Shown here piece after piece: positions 36,158-43,627 of a DNA stretch of 64,000 bases. Both the position numbers and the translations under genes were made by a program. Numbering within the stretch: the stretch's first letter is position 1; every line of letters starts with the position of its first letter. Location of the stretch: contig DAISXY010000016.1 of NCBI GenBank assembly GCA_036825615.1, positions 29,713 to 93,712 on the forward strand. The letters run 5' to 3'. The notes below the pieces were generated by a model, which saw only the letters and a list, made by a program, of their open reading frames with translations, had not been told where the DNA came from and searched no databases. This stretch comes from JAICXG01 sp036825615. GTDB taxonomy: Bacteria > Verrucomicrobiota > Verrucomicrobiia > Chthoniobacterales > UBA10450.

Positions 36158-36586
36158 ATGAACGCCGATACCAGCCTCAAAGACCAACTGGAGCGCTTCG
36201 CGCACGGGCTCAGCCTGCTTCGCCAGGCTCTTCACCGCGGACCGGAGTGCCTCAATCCGCTGGAGAAAGAAGGCGCGATCCGTCGCTTCGAGTATTGCCT
36301 CGACCTGGCCTGGAAAGCGGCGCTCGATTTCCTTGAAGAATCAGGCCTGCGGATTGCGCCGGTCACCCCGCGCGAAACCCTCCGCCAGGCGGCGACCTCG
36401 AAGCTCGTGCCCGACGCCCAGGTCTGGATTGACATGTTCAACCATCGCAACCTGCTCGCGCATAACTACGACGGAGTAGTGATCGGCGAAGTCACCTCCG
36501 CCCTGGCCGCGCGCTACTTGCCTGCGATGGAGCATCTGCACGAAGGCCTCGCAGTGCACGCGATCAAAAGCAAAGGAATCGCTTAG
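36158..36586 (+). CDS. HI0074-like nucleotidyltransferase substrate-binding protein (HEPN-like), orphan
   Basis: 142 residues, all helical, with features of the HI0074 / NTase substrate-binding family: LKDQLERFAHGLSLL, FEYCLDLAWKAALDFLEE and the terminal MFNHRNLLAHNYDG resembling the RNxxxH of HEPN proteins (here RNLLAH). These proteins normally pair with a small MNT-type nucleotidyltransferase (HI0073, MntA). No such gene is present on either side, so it is an orphan half, flanked by repeats. Confidence 0.85.
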   Translation: MNADTSLKDQLERFAHGLSLLRQALHRGPECLNPLEKEGAIRRFEYCLDLAWKAALDFLEESGLRIAPVTPRETLRQAATSKLVPDAQVWIDMFNHRNLLAHNYDGVVIGEVTSALAARYLPAMEHLHEGLAVHAIKSKGIA

Positions 36587-36609
36587 GGAAGCAGGAAAGC
36601 AGGAATGGA

Positions 36610-37239
36610 GAAATTGTAGCTGGGATCGGGGATTCCGAGAGAGAGCAGGAGCACGATTACGAGCAGGAGCAGGAGGAATAGCCCTAGTCCGCAGGGCTGA
36701 GCGCTACGATGCGGCCAGGTCGCCATCCCGCAGCAGAATGACTAACTCGATCCGGCTTTCGACACCAAGCTTCCGGTAGATCTGCCAGCGGCGGCAGTTG
36801 TAGCGGCGCTCCGTGACCGCCAAGCGCAAGAAGGAGCAAGAGCAGGAGCAAAAGCCGTGGCCGGGAAACTTGCTAAGGCAACGTGAATGGCTTCGAAACG
36901 TCGGCTCCGGCGCCGCATCCGCGGCCGGAAGCGGAGCTTTCCCACGAGACAGGCGGCTTTCAACGCGATGTTCCACATCCTTCGCACCCGATCCGCCGCA
37001 GGCGGGCCGTCATCGGTCGCTATCGCTGCCGCTTTCGTCGTTCAGGGCATGGATCGCCTTCAGTAGCTCGGTCTTGGTGAGGTCGAGTTTGCCCTCGCGC
37101 CAGCGCTTACGTTGCACATTTCGGGCATACCGGCCGGGTCTTCGATTTCGACTCCTACCTGCCTCCTCGGGCGCATCTGACCTCGCGCCGCGCTCACAAT
37201 TGCCCTTCACGCCAGGGCCCTCTGACTCCGGTTAAGGCA
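36610..37239. repeat. repeat-rich, mostly non-coding interval
   Basis: Contains TGTAGC hairpins (36614, 36794), AGGAGC simple repeats (36650-36690, 36833-36862), a Pro-poor hairpin around CCGCCGCAGGCGGGCC (about 36996) and a CTACCTGCCTCCTCGGGCGC repeat (about 37157) shared with 38191. On the minus strand, 37010-37117 ends a helix-like reading (LDLTKTELLKAIHALNDE) that may be the tail of another gene fragment, but I cannot identify it. Confidence 0.7.
36704..36787 (-). pseudogene. C-terminal fragment of a LuxR-type regulator
   Basis: The minus strand reads QIYRKLGVESRIELVILLRD, then GDLAAS and a stop. This is the recognition-helix end of a LuxR helix-turn-helix (…IYRKLGV.SR.ELVLLL). Only about 27 residues remain, and the break coincides with a TGTAGC-type palindrome at 36788. 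The rest of the gene is absent. Confidence 0.65.
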
Positions 37240-38142
37240 CTAGCGTGCGCTTAAGATGAATCCGTGCCGCTGGCCGGCGGCGTCCTTGTATTGCCCGCAG
37301 ATTTTAGCTTGGTCGTTAATTCCTTCGAGACTTGTCAAGGTCGAGTCGGGATAGGTAAAGGACACGAAACTGTTCGGCGGCTGGAAGAGAAACCCACGCT
37401 GGACCGACTGCGTATCGAGATAGCTCCCGACGATCCATCCGTCGCTGTTGATGCCGCGTGTTGTCGTGCTCGTCGCGCCTGGATAATCGATCGGAAAGAC
37501 GAAGTCGCCGGACGAATCGCGAATGAACCCGTGATTATTTGTATCGCCGACTTCATAAATACCGACAACGGAACTCTGATCGTTGATCGCGTTTGCAGTT
37601 GTAAGGGTGGCGCCCGGGATGGCAAATTCCTCCACGTGTCCGGCGATGCTCACAAACGCTTCTGTTACTCCAGACACATCATCGAACGACCCGCAGTAAT
37701 CATTCATTGAGTTCAATCCAATCACCTGCGTGGAGACGGCGCCCGGCAGGTCAAGGCCGATGAAATTCCCGTTCACGAGAACAAAGCTATGCGAGGTAAA
37801 GGTGGTCACATCAAAAAAGAAACCAACTACCGCCTTTCGGTTCAGATCGAGGGCAAAGGTTTCACCATCCTGGTCATTTGGATCGGTGATCGGGGGGCTG
37901 AAACTTCCATCGCGATACCGGATGAATCCGTGGGCGCCAGTAATATCGCCGAATTCACCAGCGACATCTCCCTTTTGGTCTATGCCGTGAGGAATGGTGA
38001 GGGAGCTTTGCGGGTAGTCGAAGCTAACGAGAAGCTTAAATGCCGCAGGCGACTGTTGTGCCAGCACAGGGACGTTAGACAGTAGCAAAGCGGCGGCGAA
38101 GACAGCAGAACACCGGACAATAGAAGATGGCATGGGAGTCAT
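37240..38142 (-). CDS. exported HAF-like repeat protein
   Basis: 300 residues from ATG 38142, chosen because it precedes a signal peptide (CSAVFAAALLLSNVPVLAQ); a frame extension upstream is not needed. The mature part has about six blades with the pattern G(I/L)N..G.(V/I)(V/C)G.(F/Y).D and HGF(I/L/V), and repeated DYPGA or DYPQS phrases. It is a relative of the neighbouring 38283 gene (same direction) and more distantly of the 23920 protein. Confidence 0.8.
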   Translation of the reverse strand: MTPMPSSIVRCSAVFAAALLLSNVPVLAQQSPAAFKLLVSFDYPQSSLTIPHGIDQKGDVAGEFGDITGAHGFIRYRDGSFSPPITDPNDQDGETFALDLNRKAVVGFFFDVTTFTSHSFVLVNGNFIGLDLPGAVSTQVIGLNSMNDYCGSFDDVSGVTEAFVSIAGHVEEFAIPGATLTTANAINDQSSVVGIYEVGDTNNHGFIRDSSGDFVFPIDYPGATSTTTRGINSDGWIVGSYLDTQSVQRGFLFQPPNSFVSFTYPDSTLTSLEGINDQAKICGQYKDAAGQRHGFILSAR

Positions 38143-38190
38143 AGGAACGTTCGCGATATATTCTGGTGCGGCACTGAAAGTCAAGCCCAT

Positions 38191-38224
38191 TTCGACCCCT
38201 ACCCGCCCCCTCGGGCGCGCCTGG
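38191..38224. repeat. CTACCCGCCCCCTCGGGCGC dispersed repeat
   Basis: TTCGACCCCTACCCGCCCCC followed by TCGGGCGCGCCTGG matches 37147-37180 (TTCGACTCCTACCTGCCTCC and onward) with few differences, in the same orientation. Both lie upstream or downstream of the HAF-like genes and may form GC-rich hairpins. Confidence 0.65.
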
Positions 38225-38282
38225 AGAACCTGAGGAGTGACCCGGGCTGGCGAATCCCTGACAAGTCGTTGCCGCAGGCGGC

Positions 38283-39170
38283 TTAGTCGGCCGGTGTTAC
38301 TCGAGCGATAAATCCGTGCTCTACACCGTCAGGCGAATCGTATTCGCCGCAGATCTCGCCGTGATTATTAATGTCGCTAAATTCGGTGAAGATCGCGCCG
38401 GGATAAGTGAAGAAGGTAAATTGATTCGGGGCGCGCAAGAAAACCGCCTGCGTGGGAGTGCCATCGAGATTGGTAACAAATCCTACCATGCGCCGCTTAT
38501 CGTCCAGACCGAACAGACCCGTGTTACGAAATCCGGGCGCCCGAATCGGCCAGATAAGAACGCCATTGGGGCCGCGCCGGAAACTATATTCGATTTCAAA
38601 GCCGTGGACGGCGACGGCGCCACCCACCACCTGGTTGAGATTGTTGATGCTGTAGGCATCGATGATCGCCTGCATCGGAATATCAAACATCGTCACGGTC
38701 CCGTTGATGCTGACGAAACCCTGGTCAATCGTAGTTCCGGAAAAATTCCCCGCGTCATTCACTCCCCGCAGGAGCGTATTGGGGCCATCAAGATCAAAGC
38801 GGGTGAAGGTGGAACCGGAGAGAAAGAATCCGTGATATCTGCCATCCAGAAGATAACTGCCGCACATGGTCCCTGTGTTATTGAGATCTGAGAGATAAGT
38901 GCTCTCGCTCCCCGGGTAGATAATAGGGTCGCTGAAGGTACCGTCGGCAAACCGGACAAAACTCTGAGTCTGATTAAGCTCATTTACAAACGTCCCGACC
39001 ACAATCCCCTCGTCGTTGATCCCGCTGGCGGCGGTCCCAACCGCTCCGGGATAATCGAAGCTAGCCATGATCTCGAAGGTGACCTCCTGTGCGGCCTCTA
39101 TTTGCCGAGGGAACAACAACACCCATGTCGCCAGAACCAGAACCCAATGTCGCCTCGAACCCATGCTCAT
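38283..39170 (-). CDS. exported HAF-like repeat protein
   Basis: 295 residues from ATG 39170 (MSMGSRRHWVLVLATWVLL), which gives a signal peptide ending near AAQ; the long frame upstream overlaps another gene and was discarded. About six repeats with GINDEGIVVG, SDLNNTGTMCGSY and ending HGF(I/F). The sequence FDYPGAVGTAASGIND is closely matched by the 37240 protein, so the two arose by local duplication. Confidence 0.8.
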   Translation of the reverse strand: MSMGSRRHWVLVLATWVLLFPRQIEAAQEVTFEIMASFDYPGAVGTAASGINDEGIVVGTFVNELNQTQSFVRFADGTFSDPIIYPGSESTYLSDLNNTGTMCGSYLLDGRYHGFFLSGSTFTRFDLDGPNTLLRGVNDAGNFSGTTIDQGFVSINGTVTMFDIPMQAIIDAYSINNLNQVVGGAVAVHGFEIEYSFRRGPNGVLIWPIRAPGFRNTGLFGLDDKRRMVGFVTNLDGTPTQAVFLRAPNQFTFFTYPGAIFTEFSDINNHGEICGEYDSPDGVEHGFIARVTPAD

Positions 39171-39262
39171 CCCGCTAGCGATTGCCCGTTGCATGTCAAG
39201 GCTCGCTGCCGCGCGGGATATGTCCTTTCGCCCTGCACGTGAGGGCCCCCGGAGTGCGGTGA

Positions 39263-39625
39263 TCACCGCTTCTGGCGATCGAACGCACGTAGTTTCTCGG
39301 TGAAGTAATCCGCGGCATCGACCGTTTTGCGGTTCGCCAGACGCACCTTGTATTTCTGATGCGTGATGGAGGATTCCGACGCGCAATACTTGATGAACTC
39401 CTCGGCCGTCTCGACGCGACCACCAGCGAAACGCAGTTTCATCCGTAGATGGCTTACGGCCGCGGCGGCATCGTATTCGGTGCCGTTGCGGATGAAGACG
39501 ACACCGTGCGATGTCTCCACTTCGTGCAGAAGAAAGTCGATCCGCGCCTCCTCTCTGGGATCACGCGCCAGCGCAAAGCTGGTCAGGGCAAAGACAAAAC
39601 CGAAGAGGAGCAGAGTACGTCTCAC
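39263..39625 (-). CDS. DUF5329-like secreted protein
   Basis: 120 residues from a GTG at 39625 with AGGA just upstream. The signal peptide is LLLFGFVFALTSFALA. The mature part (EEARIDFLLHEVETS, FIRNGTEYDAAAAVSHLRMK, AEEFIKYCASESS) matches small DUF5329 exported proteins in layout. Function is unknown. Confidence 0.78.
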   Translation of the reverse strand: MRRTLLLFGFVFALTSFALARDPREEARIDFLLHEVETSHGVVFIRNGTEYDAAAAVSHLRMKLRFAGGRVETAEEFIKYCASESSITHQKYKVRLANRKTVDAADYFTEKLRAFDRQKR

Positions 39626-39756
39626 CGTCCTATTATACGCCGCTGCGCCCGAATAGCCGGTAAAGGAAGGAGCGGCTCGGTTCAGGTCTCCCACTGGCAC
39701 AGAGGAGCTTCGCTTGCTCCAGCAATGGCTTCAAACGTCGGCGTCGTCGCGGAGAG

Positions 39757-40626
39757 CTACGCAATCGAAAGCTTGCACTTATGCTCGAGTTGATACCGCG
39801 CCCGCTGGATCATCGCCTTATCGATGCGGACCGGGCGGGAGAGAACCGCGCTACGAATCTGCTTTGGGTTCAGCACTTGGATTTGAGTTGACGGCTTTGT
39901 GGTTTCGACGAACCAGCCCGGAATAGTAAGAATGGCGTCCGCATCCCATCGGTCTCCCGTCGCGGCAGAGAGCCATTTGGCCATTGACTTCCTGTTTCGG
40001 ACCGCCTGTTCGAGCGCTTCCGTTCCCCGGAAGGTGGGAAACTCCAAGGCGGCACCATCGAATTTCACCGTTCCTTGCTTTCTTCCGTCCTTGAGCGGCT
40101 TTCGCCTTGTCTTCGTCTCAATAACGAAAACACCGCGCGGCCCGAGCAAAACGTGGTCGATATTGAACTTGTCGAACGGGACATCGTGAAACACATCAAA
40201 GCCGTCCGCGATGAGAAGGTTCAGTTCCTCGGCGACATATCGTTCGCCCTGAAATCCCAGAACGTGAGCCCGGCGGTCCCTCCGCAGAGGGCACAGCTTC
40301 CGCTGGGCGACGGCGGTCACGATTACCACGATCAGAAAGAACCAGGCGCCAACGACCAGATCACGCCGCGGCTGCAGGGAGAGCCCGAGAGCAAGCGCGA
40401 TTGGCACGATGAGAATCCAGGCGAGATACGCTTCAATGTCTTCGTCCAGCTTTTCGATTCTCAGGCGTGTGCTCTCGCCGGCTGGACGCCGCTGAAGTTC
40501 GTCGAATGGCAGCGAAGTCCGGGTAGAGTCCCGCCTGCGCTCGCGTGCAAAATCCAGGATCAAAGCGGCAGCGGGAGTGAGGAGCAGAAGGCCGTAGGTA
40601 AGTTGGAGGAGCAAGGCTGTTAGCAT
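39757..40626 (-). CDS. NERD domain membrane protein
   Basis: 289 residues. Two N-terminal hydrophobic segments (residues ~1-25 and ~65-110) precede a NERD (nuclease-related) domain: GERYVAEELNLLI, FNIDHVLLGPRGVFVIETKTRR with the catalytic-type Asp and Glu-x-Lys. NERD proteins resemble PD-(D/E)xK nucleases and occur in mobile or defence settings. It sits on the left edge of the restriction-modification operon, in the same orientation but 171 bases away. Confidence 0.87.
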   Translation of the reverse strand: MLTALLLQLTYGLLLLTPAAALILDFARERRRDSTRTSLPFDELQRRPAGESTRLRIEKLDEDIEAYLAWILIVPIALALGLSLQPRRDLVVGAWFFLIVVIVTAVAQRKLCPLRRDRRAHVLGFQGERYVAEELNLLIADGFDVFHDVPFDKFNIDHVLLGPRGVFVIETKTRRKPLKDGRKQGTVKFDGAALEFPTFRGTEALEQAVRNRKSMAKWLSAATGDRWDADAILTIPGWFVETTKPSTQIQVLNPKQIRSAVLSRPVRIDKAMIQRARYQLEHKCKLSIA

Positions 40627-40796
40627 GGTCTTGGGTGATCAAATGACGCTTCCAAGCAGCTTGTGGGCCGAAATTGAACTCAGCTGTCAAGGCCGGGGAA
40701 GCCCATACTATTGGGGTCGCAAGATGACAGGCCACTCACGGCCAAATGGTTCACCGATTTCTGGCAGGAGCTTTTAGCAACCTCATCGTCAATTGA

Positions 40797-43139
40797 TCAT
40801 CCGGCGGTAATCGGGACCAATGTTATCGTGTCATTGCCGAAGATATCGATCACCTTCACTGCGCAGATGTAGCGGCCAGCCTTAGCATATGTATGCGGGG
40901 CGCTCTTTAGCTCAAGTTCGCGGTTCTGACGGGTGCGGAAGCTTTGCCACTCGTTCTCGAAGATGTAGGAACCTGTCCAGCGTTCTTCGAACTCCAAGAG
41001 TTCCTCGCCAGCGACAACCACTCCCGGGAGCGCGCCTTCCACTCCCATGGTTTTCGCCACTTTGATGATTTCCTTTCGGCTTTCGTAGTCGAAATCCACC
41101 GCCCAATAGTCGACCCAGTCCGTCCACTGCTTCGTCAGCACTTCGCGCTCCTGCACGACCCCTTCTTTGTCTTTGCTCACCTTCATCAAACGGCCGGAGT
41201 CGCAAACGACGGCGCTCTTGCCGTTCTTTAACTCGGCTTCGATCGAGTCGATCAGGCCTTGCGTGTAATAGACCGAGAAGTCGACCAGTTCGATGCGCAG
41301 GGTGAGCTTGTCTTTGGGATCATGGCGCGGCGTTGCTTCGATGTAAGCGACATCAAAGAAGCGCACCTGGCCCTTCTCGACCGCGCGTTTGTCGAACACC
41401 TCCGGAGGAATGGTTTTTGGCGCGAGGTCGATGCCTTTGCCGCGCGCTTCCTCCAGCACAGCGGGGAAAAGCCCCATCTCAAACTCGAAGGCGAGCAGGT
41501 CCACCCGTGTCGCCCCGCGCTTGCGGCATTCGGTGATCACTTCTTCCACAAACAAGCGGCCGACCGGAAGATTGATCGGCCCGATGACGACGAGCCGCCC
41601 GGCATGTTTGCCGTGGAAGAACGGCTCCGTCGCGGCGAGCGGCTCGGCCCGATAAGCGCGCAGGATAAGCTCCCGATACTCTCGTTCCTTGCGCGCCAGC
41701 GCCTCGGCTTTCTTCTTCCCGGTTAATCGGCCGCGGACATTGAGATAAGCCTGCCGTTCGTACCGGCCGAGGTTCAACACTTCGAAGGCGCGGAATGGTT
41801 TGCCGGAACCTTTCAGTTCGCGTTGGACCTGGATAAGTCGCTTGCGCGTGGTGTGAATGGCAAACTTGCCCAGGTCAGTCGCTATCCACTTACGGCCTAG
41901 CTTCTCGGCGACTGCGGCGGTAGTTCCTGAGCCAACAAAGAAGTCGGCTACTAAGTCGCCTTCGTTAGTGCTCAGACTTATAACGCGTTCAAGTAGCTCT
42001 TCTGGCTTCTGTGTTGGATAATCCAGACTCTCGGACTTCGTGTGAATGCCACGAATCATTTGGATGTCGTCCCACAAATCCTGAATCGGAACTCCTTTGC
42101 TTTCATCAAGGTAGCGTTTCTGGTATGGCATGCCTGAACTGGAGTAAACGATCCTCCCATCGCGGTCTAACTGCTCCATTCGCTCACGGCTGTAACGCCA
42201 TGCGCGTGTGATTCCTTTCCACTCATACACAGGATTACCTTTCTTTGCTCCACCGGGTCCTGTGATATCTGCTTTATTATAATGCCGTCCGCTGCCTTCT
42301 TCGATGTTTCGATACCACTTCTCTACAGTTGATTGAGGTAGAGGCGTAAACTGCATGTTGAGCGTTTGCTGCTCTGGCTGCCGCGAGTAGTAAAAGATAG
42401 TGTCGCAGATCTTGCCTAGATGCTTCGCACCTTGACCAACATCGCTGTGTGCATCCGAACGACGCCATTTGATTTCATTGACGGCGTTGTTACTTCCAAA
42501 CACTTCATCCATAACGAGGCGGATATATGAATTTACTCTCGAATCACAATGCACATAGATACTCCCTTCCTCATGGAGTAAGTCGCGCATGAGGATGAGG
42601 CGCTCATAGATCATGGAGATAAAGGAATCGGCCCCGCGGCCCCAGGTGTCGCGATAGGCGATTTCTTCCAACAGGTTAGGTTCTTTGTGGAAGGTTTCGC
42701 CGCCGATCTCGATGTCCATTGAGAAGTCGGCCCCGACATCGAAGGGCGGGTCGATGTAGATGAGCTTGAGCCCGCCAGCCTCTTCAATTTGGCGGCGGAG
42801 CGCGCCGCTCTTGAGCGAGGACAGGATGAGTTTGTTGTCGCCCCAGATGAGCTTGTTCGTCCAGCCCTTGAGCTGGCGGCCGCGATCGTCGAGGCCTAGC
42901 TCTTCCTCTTCCTGTGCTTCCCTCCGCGGCTCGTCGATGTGCTCAAGGGTCTGGAAAGGAAGAACGGCAGTCGAAACCTCCCGCGTCTTACCATTCCAGA
43001 CTAACTCCACCTCGCGCTTATCTGCGAAGAGCAGGAACCGATACTTTTCTGGCAATGGTTTACCTTGCTCGATCAGGCGGATAAGATCGCGCTTTTCGGC
43101 GTCCGATAACTCGTAGGCGTCTTCTTTTGGCCGGGCCAT
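40797..43139 (-). CDS. Type III-like DNA methyltransferase (Mod)
   Basis: 780 residues. The catalytic motif DPPF (residues 130-133) precedes the SAM-binding FVGSGTTAAV (401-410), the beta-class order of N6-adenine or N4-cytosine methyltransferases. The WDDIQ...YPTQKPEELL block between them is typical of Mod subunits. A further 350-residue C-terminal part is of unclear role. The stretch 41850-42560, roughly encoding residues 195-430 with the likely target-recognition region, is visibly lower in GC than the flanks. It is the last gene of the res-PIN-mod operon, 2 bases after the PIN stop. Confidence 0.92.
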   Translation of the reverse strand: MARPKEDAYELSDAEKRDLIRLIEQGKPLPEKYRFLLFADKREVELVWNGKTREVSTAVLPFQTLEHIDEPRREAQEEEELGLDDRGRQLKGWTNKLIWGDNKLILSSLKSGALRRQIEEAGGLKLIYIDPPFDVGADFSMDIEIGGETFHKEPNLLEEIAYRDTWGRGADSFISMIYERLILMRDLLHEEGSIYVHCDSRVNSYIRLVMDEVFGSNNAVNEIKWRRSDAHSDVGQGAKHLGKICDTIFYYSRQPEQQTLNMQFTPLPQSTVEKWYRNIEEGSGRHYNKADITGPGGAKKGNPVYEWKGITRAWRYSRERMEQLDRDGRIVYSSSGMPYQKRYLDESKGVPIQDLWDDIQMIRGIHTKSESLDYPTQKPEELLERVISLSTNEGDLVADFFVGSGTTAAVAEKLGRKWIATDLGKFAIHTTRKRLIQVQRELKGSGKPFRAFEVLNLGRYERQAYLNVRGRLTGKKKAEALARKEREYRELILRAYRAEPLAATEPFFHGKHAGRLVVIGPINLPVGRLFVEEVITECRKRGATRVDLLAFEFEMGLFPAVLEEARGKGIDLAPKTIPPEVFDKRAVEKGQVRFFDVAYIEATPRHDPKDKLTLRIELVDFSVYYTQGLIDSIEAELKNGKSAVVCDSGRLMKVSKDKEGVVQEREVLTKQWTDWVDYWAVDFDYESRKEIIKVAKTMGVEGALPGVVVAGEELLEFEERWTGSYIFENEWQSFRTRQNRELELKSAPHTYAKAGRYICAVKVIDIFGNDTITLVPITAG

Positions 43140-43141
43140 GG

Positions 43142-43627
43142 CTAATTTTCTCCTGCTTCCTTCAAGACCTGCTGGCGAAGCTGCGGTGAGATCCAGAAGT
43201 GAGCTTTCTCCAGTCCATCAAGGACGGGAATTACCGAGGGAAGCAGATTTCGGCGCCTGGCCCTGATCAGAATAGCCAGGACTCCTGCGACCCGCAGGCC
43301 GAGCTTTTCGGCAACTTCGCGGGCGACAAGTTCGTCGACGAGCACCTCCGGCGCGTGTTTTTCCAAAGCGAGTGCCAAGGCTGCGCGTTCGCCGGCATCG
43401 AGCGCTTGAGCTGACCGCAGTACTTCGGGAACCGTCTGCGGATCTTCCACGACGATGAATCCCGGAAAGGATAGTCCCTCGAAACGCGCGACCTCCCGGG
43501 CCAGACGTTGGAACTCATAGCGCACCACCGAGGGCGCCAAAATAAGATCGAAGAGATGCGGGAGGAGGGCGTCCTGGCGAACGAAACAAAGGTTGAGCAC
43601 CACGGAGGTGTCCGTAACGACAATCAC
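43142..43627 (-). CDS. DUF3368 PIN-domain toxin
   Basis: 161 residues from a GTG at 43627. PIN-fold acidic residues are D6 (VTDTS), E38 (RYEFQ), E80 (LDAGERAALALA) and D98 (LVDEL); the ending GVLAILIRARRRNLLP is typical of DUF3368. These RNase-type toxins normally pair with a UPF0175 antitoxin encoded just upstream. Here the gene lies between res and mod, overlapping res by 4 bases (GTGA), and the C-terminus of Res supplies the UPF0175 sequence. All four acidic residues are present, so the toxin looks intact. Confidence 0.88.
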   Translation of the reverse strand: MIVVTDTSVVLNLCFVRQDALLPHLFDLILAPSVVRYEFQRLAREVARFEGLSFPGFIVVEDPQTVPEVLRSAQALDAGERAALALALEKHAPEVLVDELVAREVAEKLGLRVAGVLAILIRARRRNLLPSVIPVLDGLEKAHFWISPQLRQQVLKEAGEN

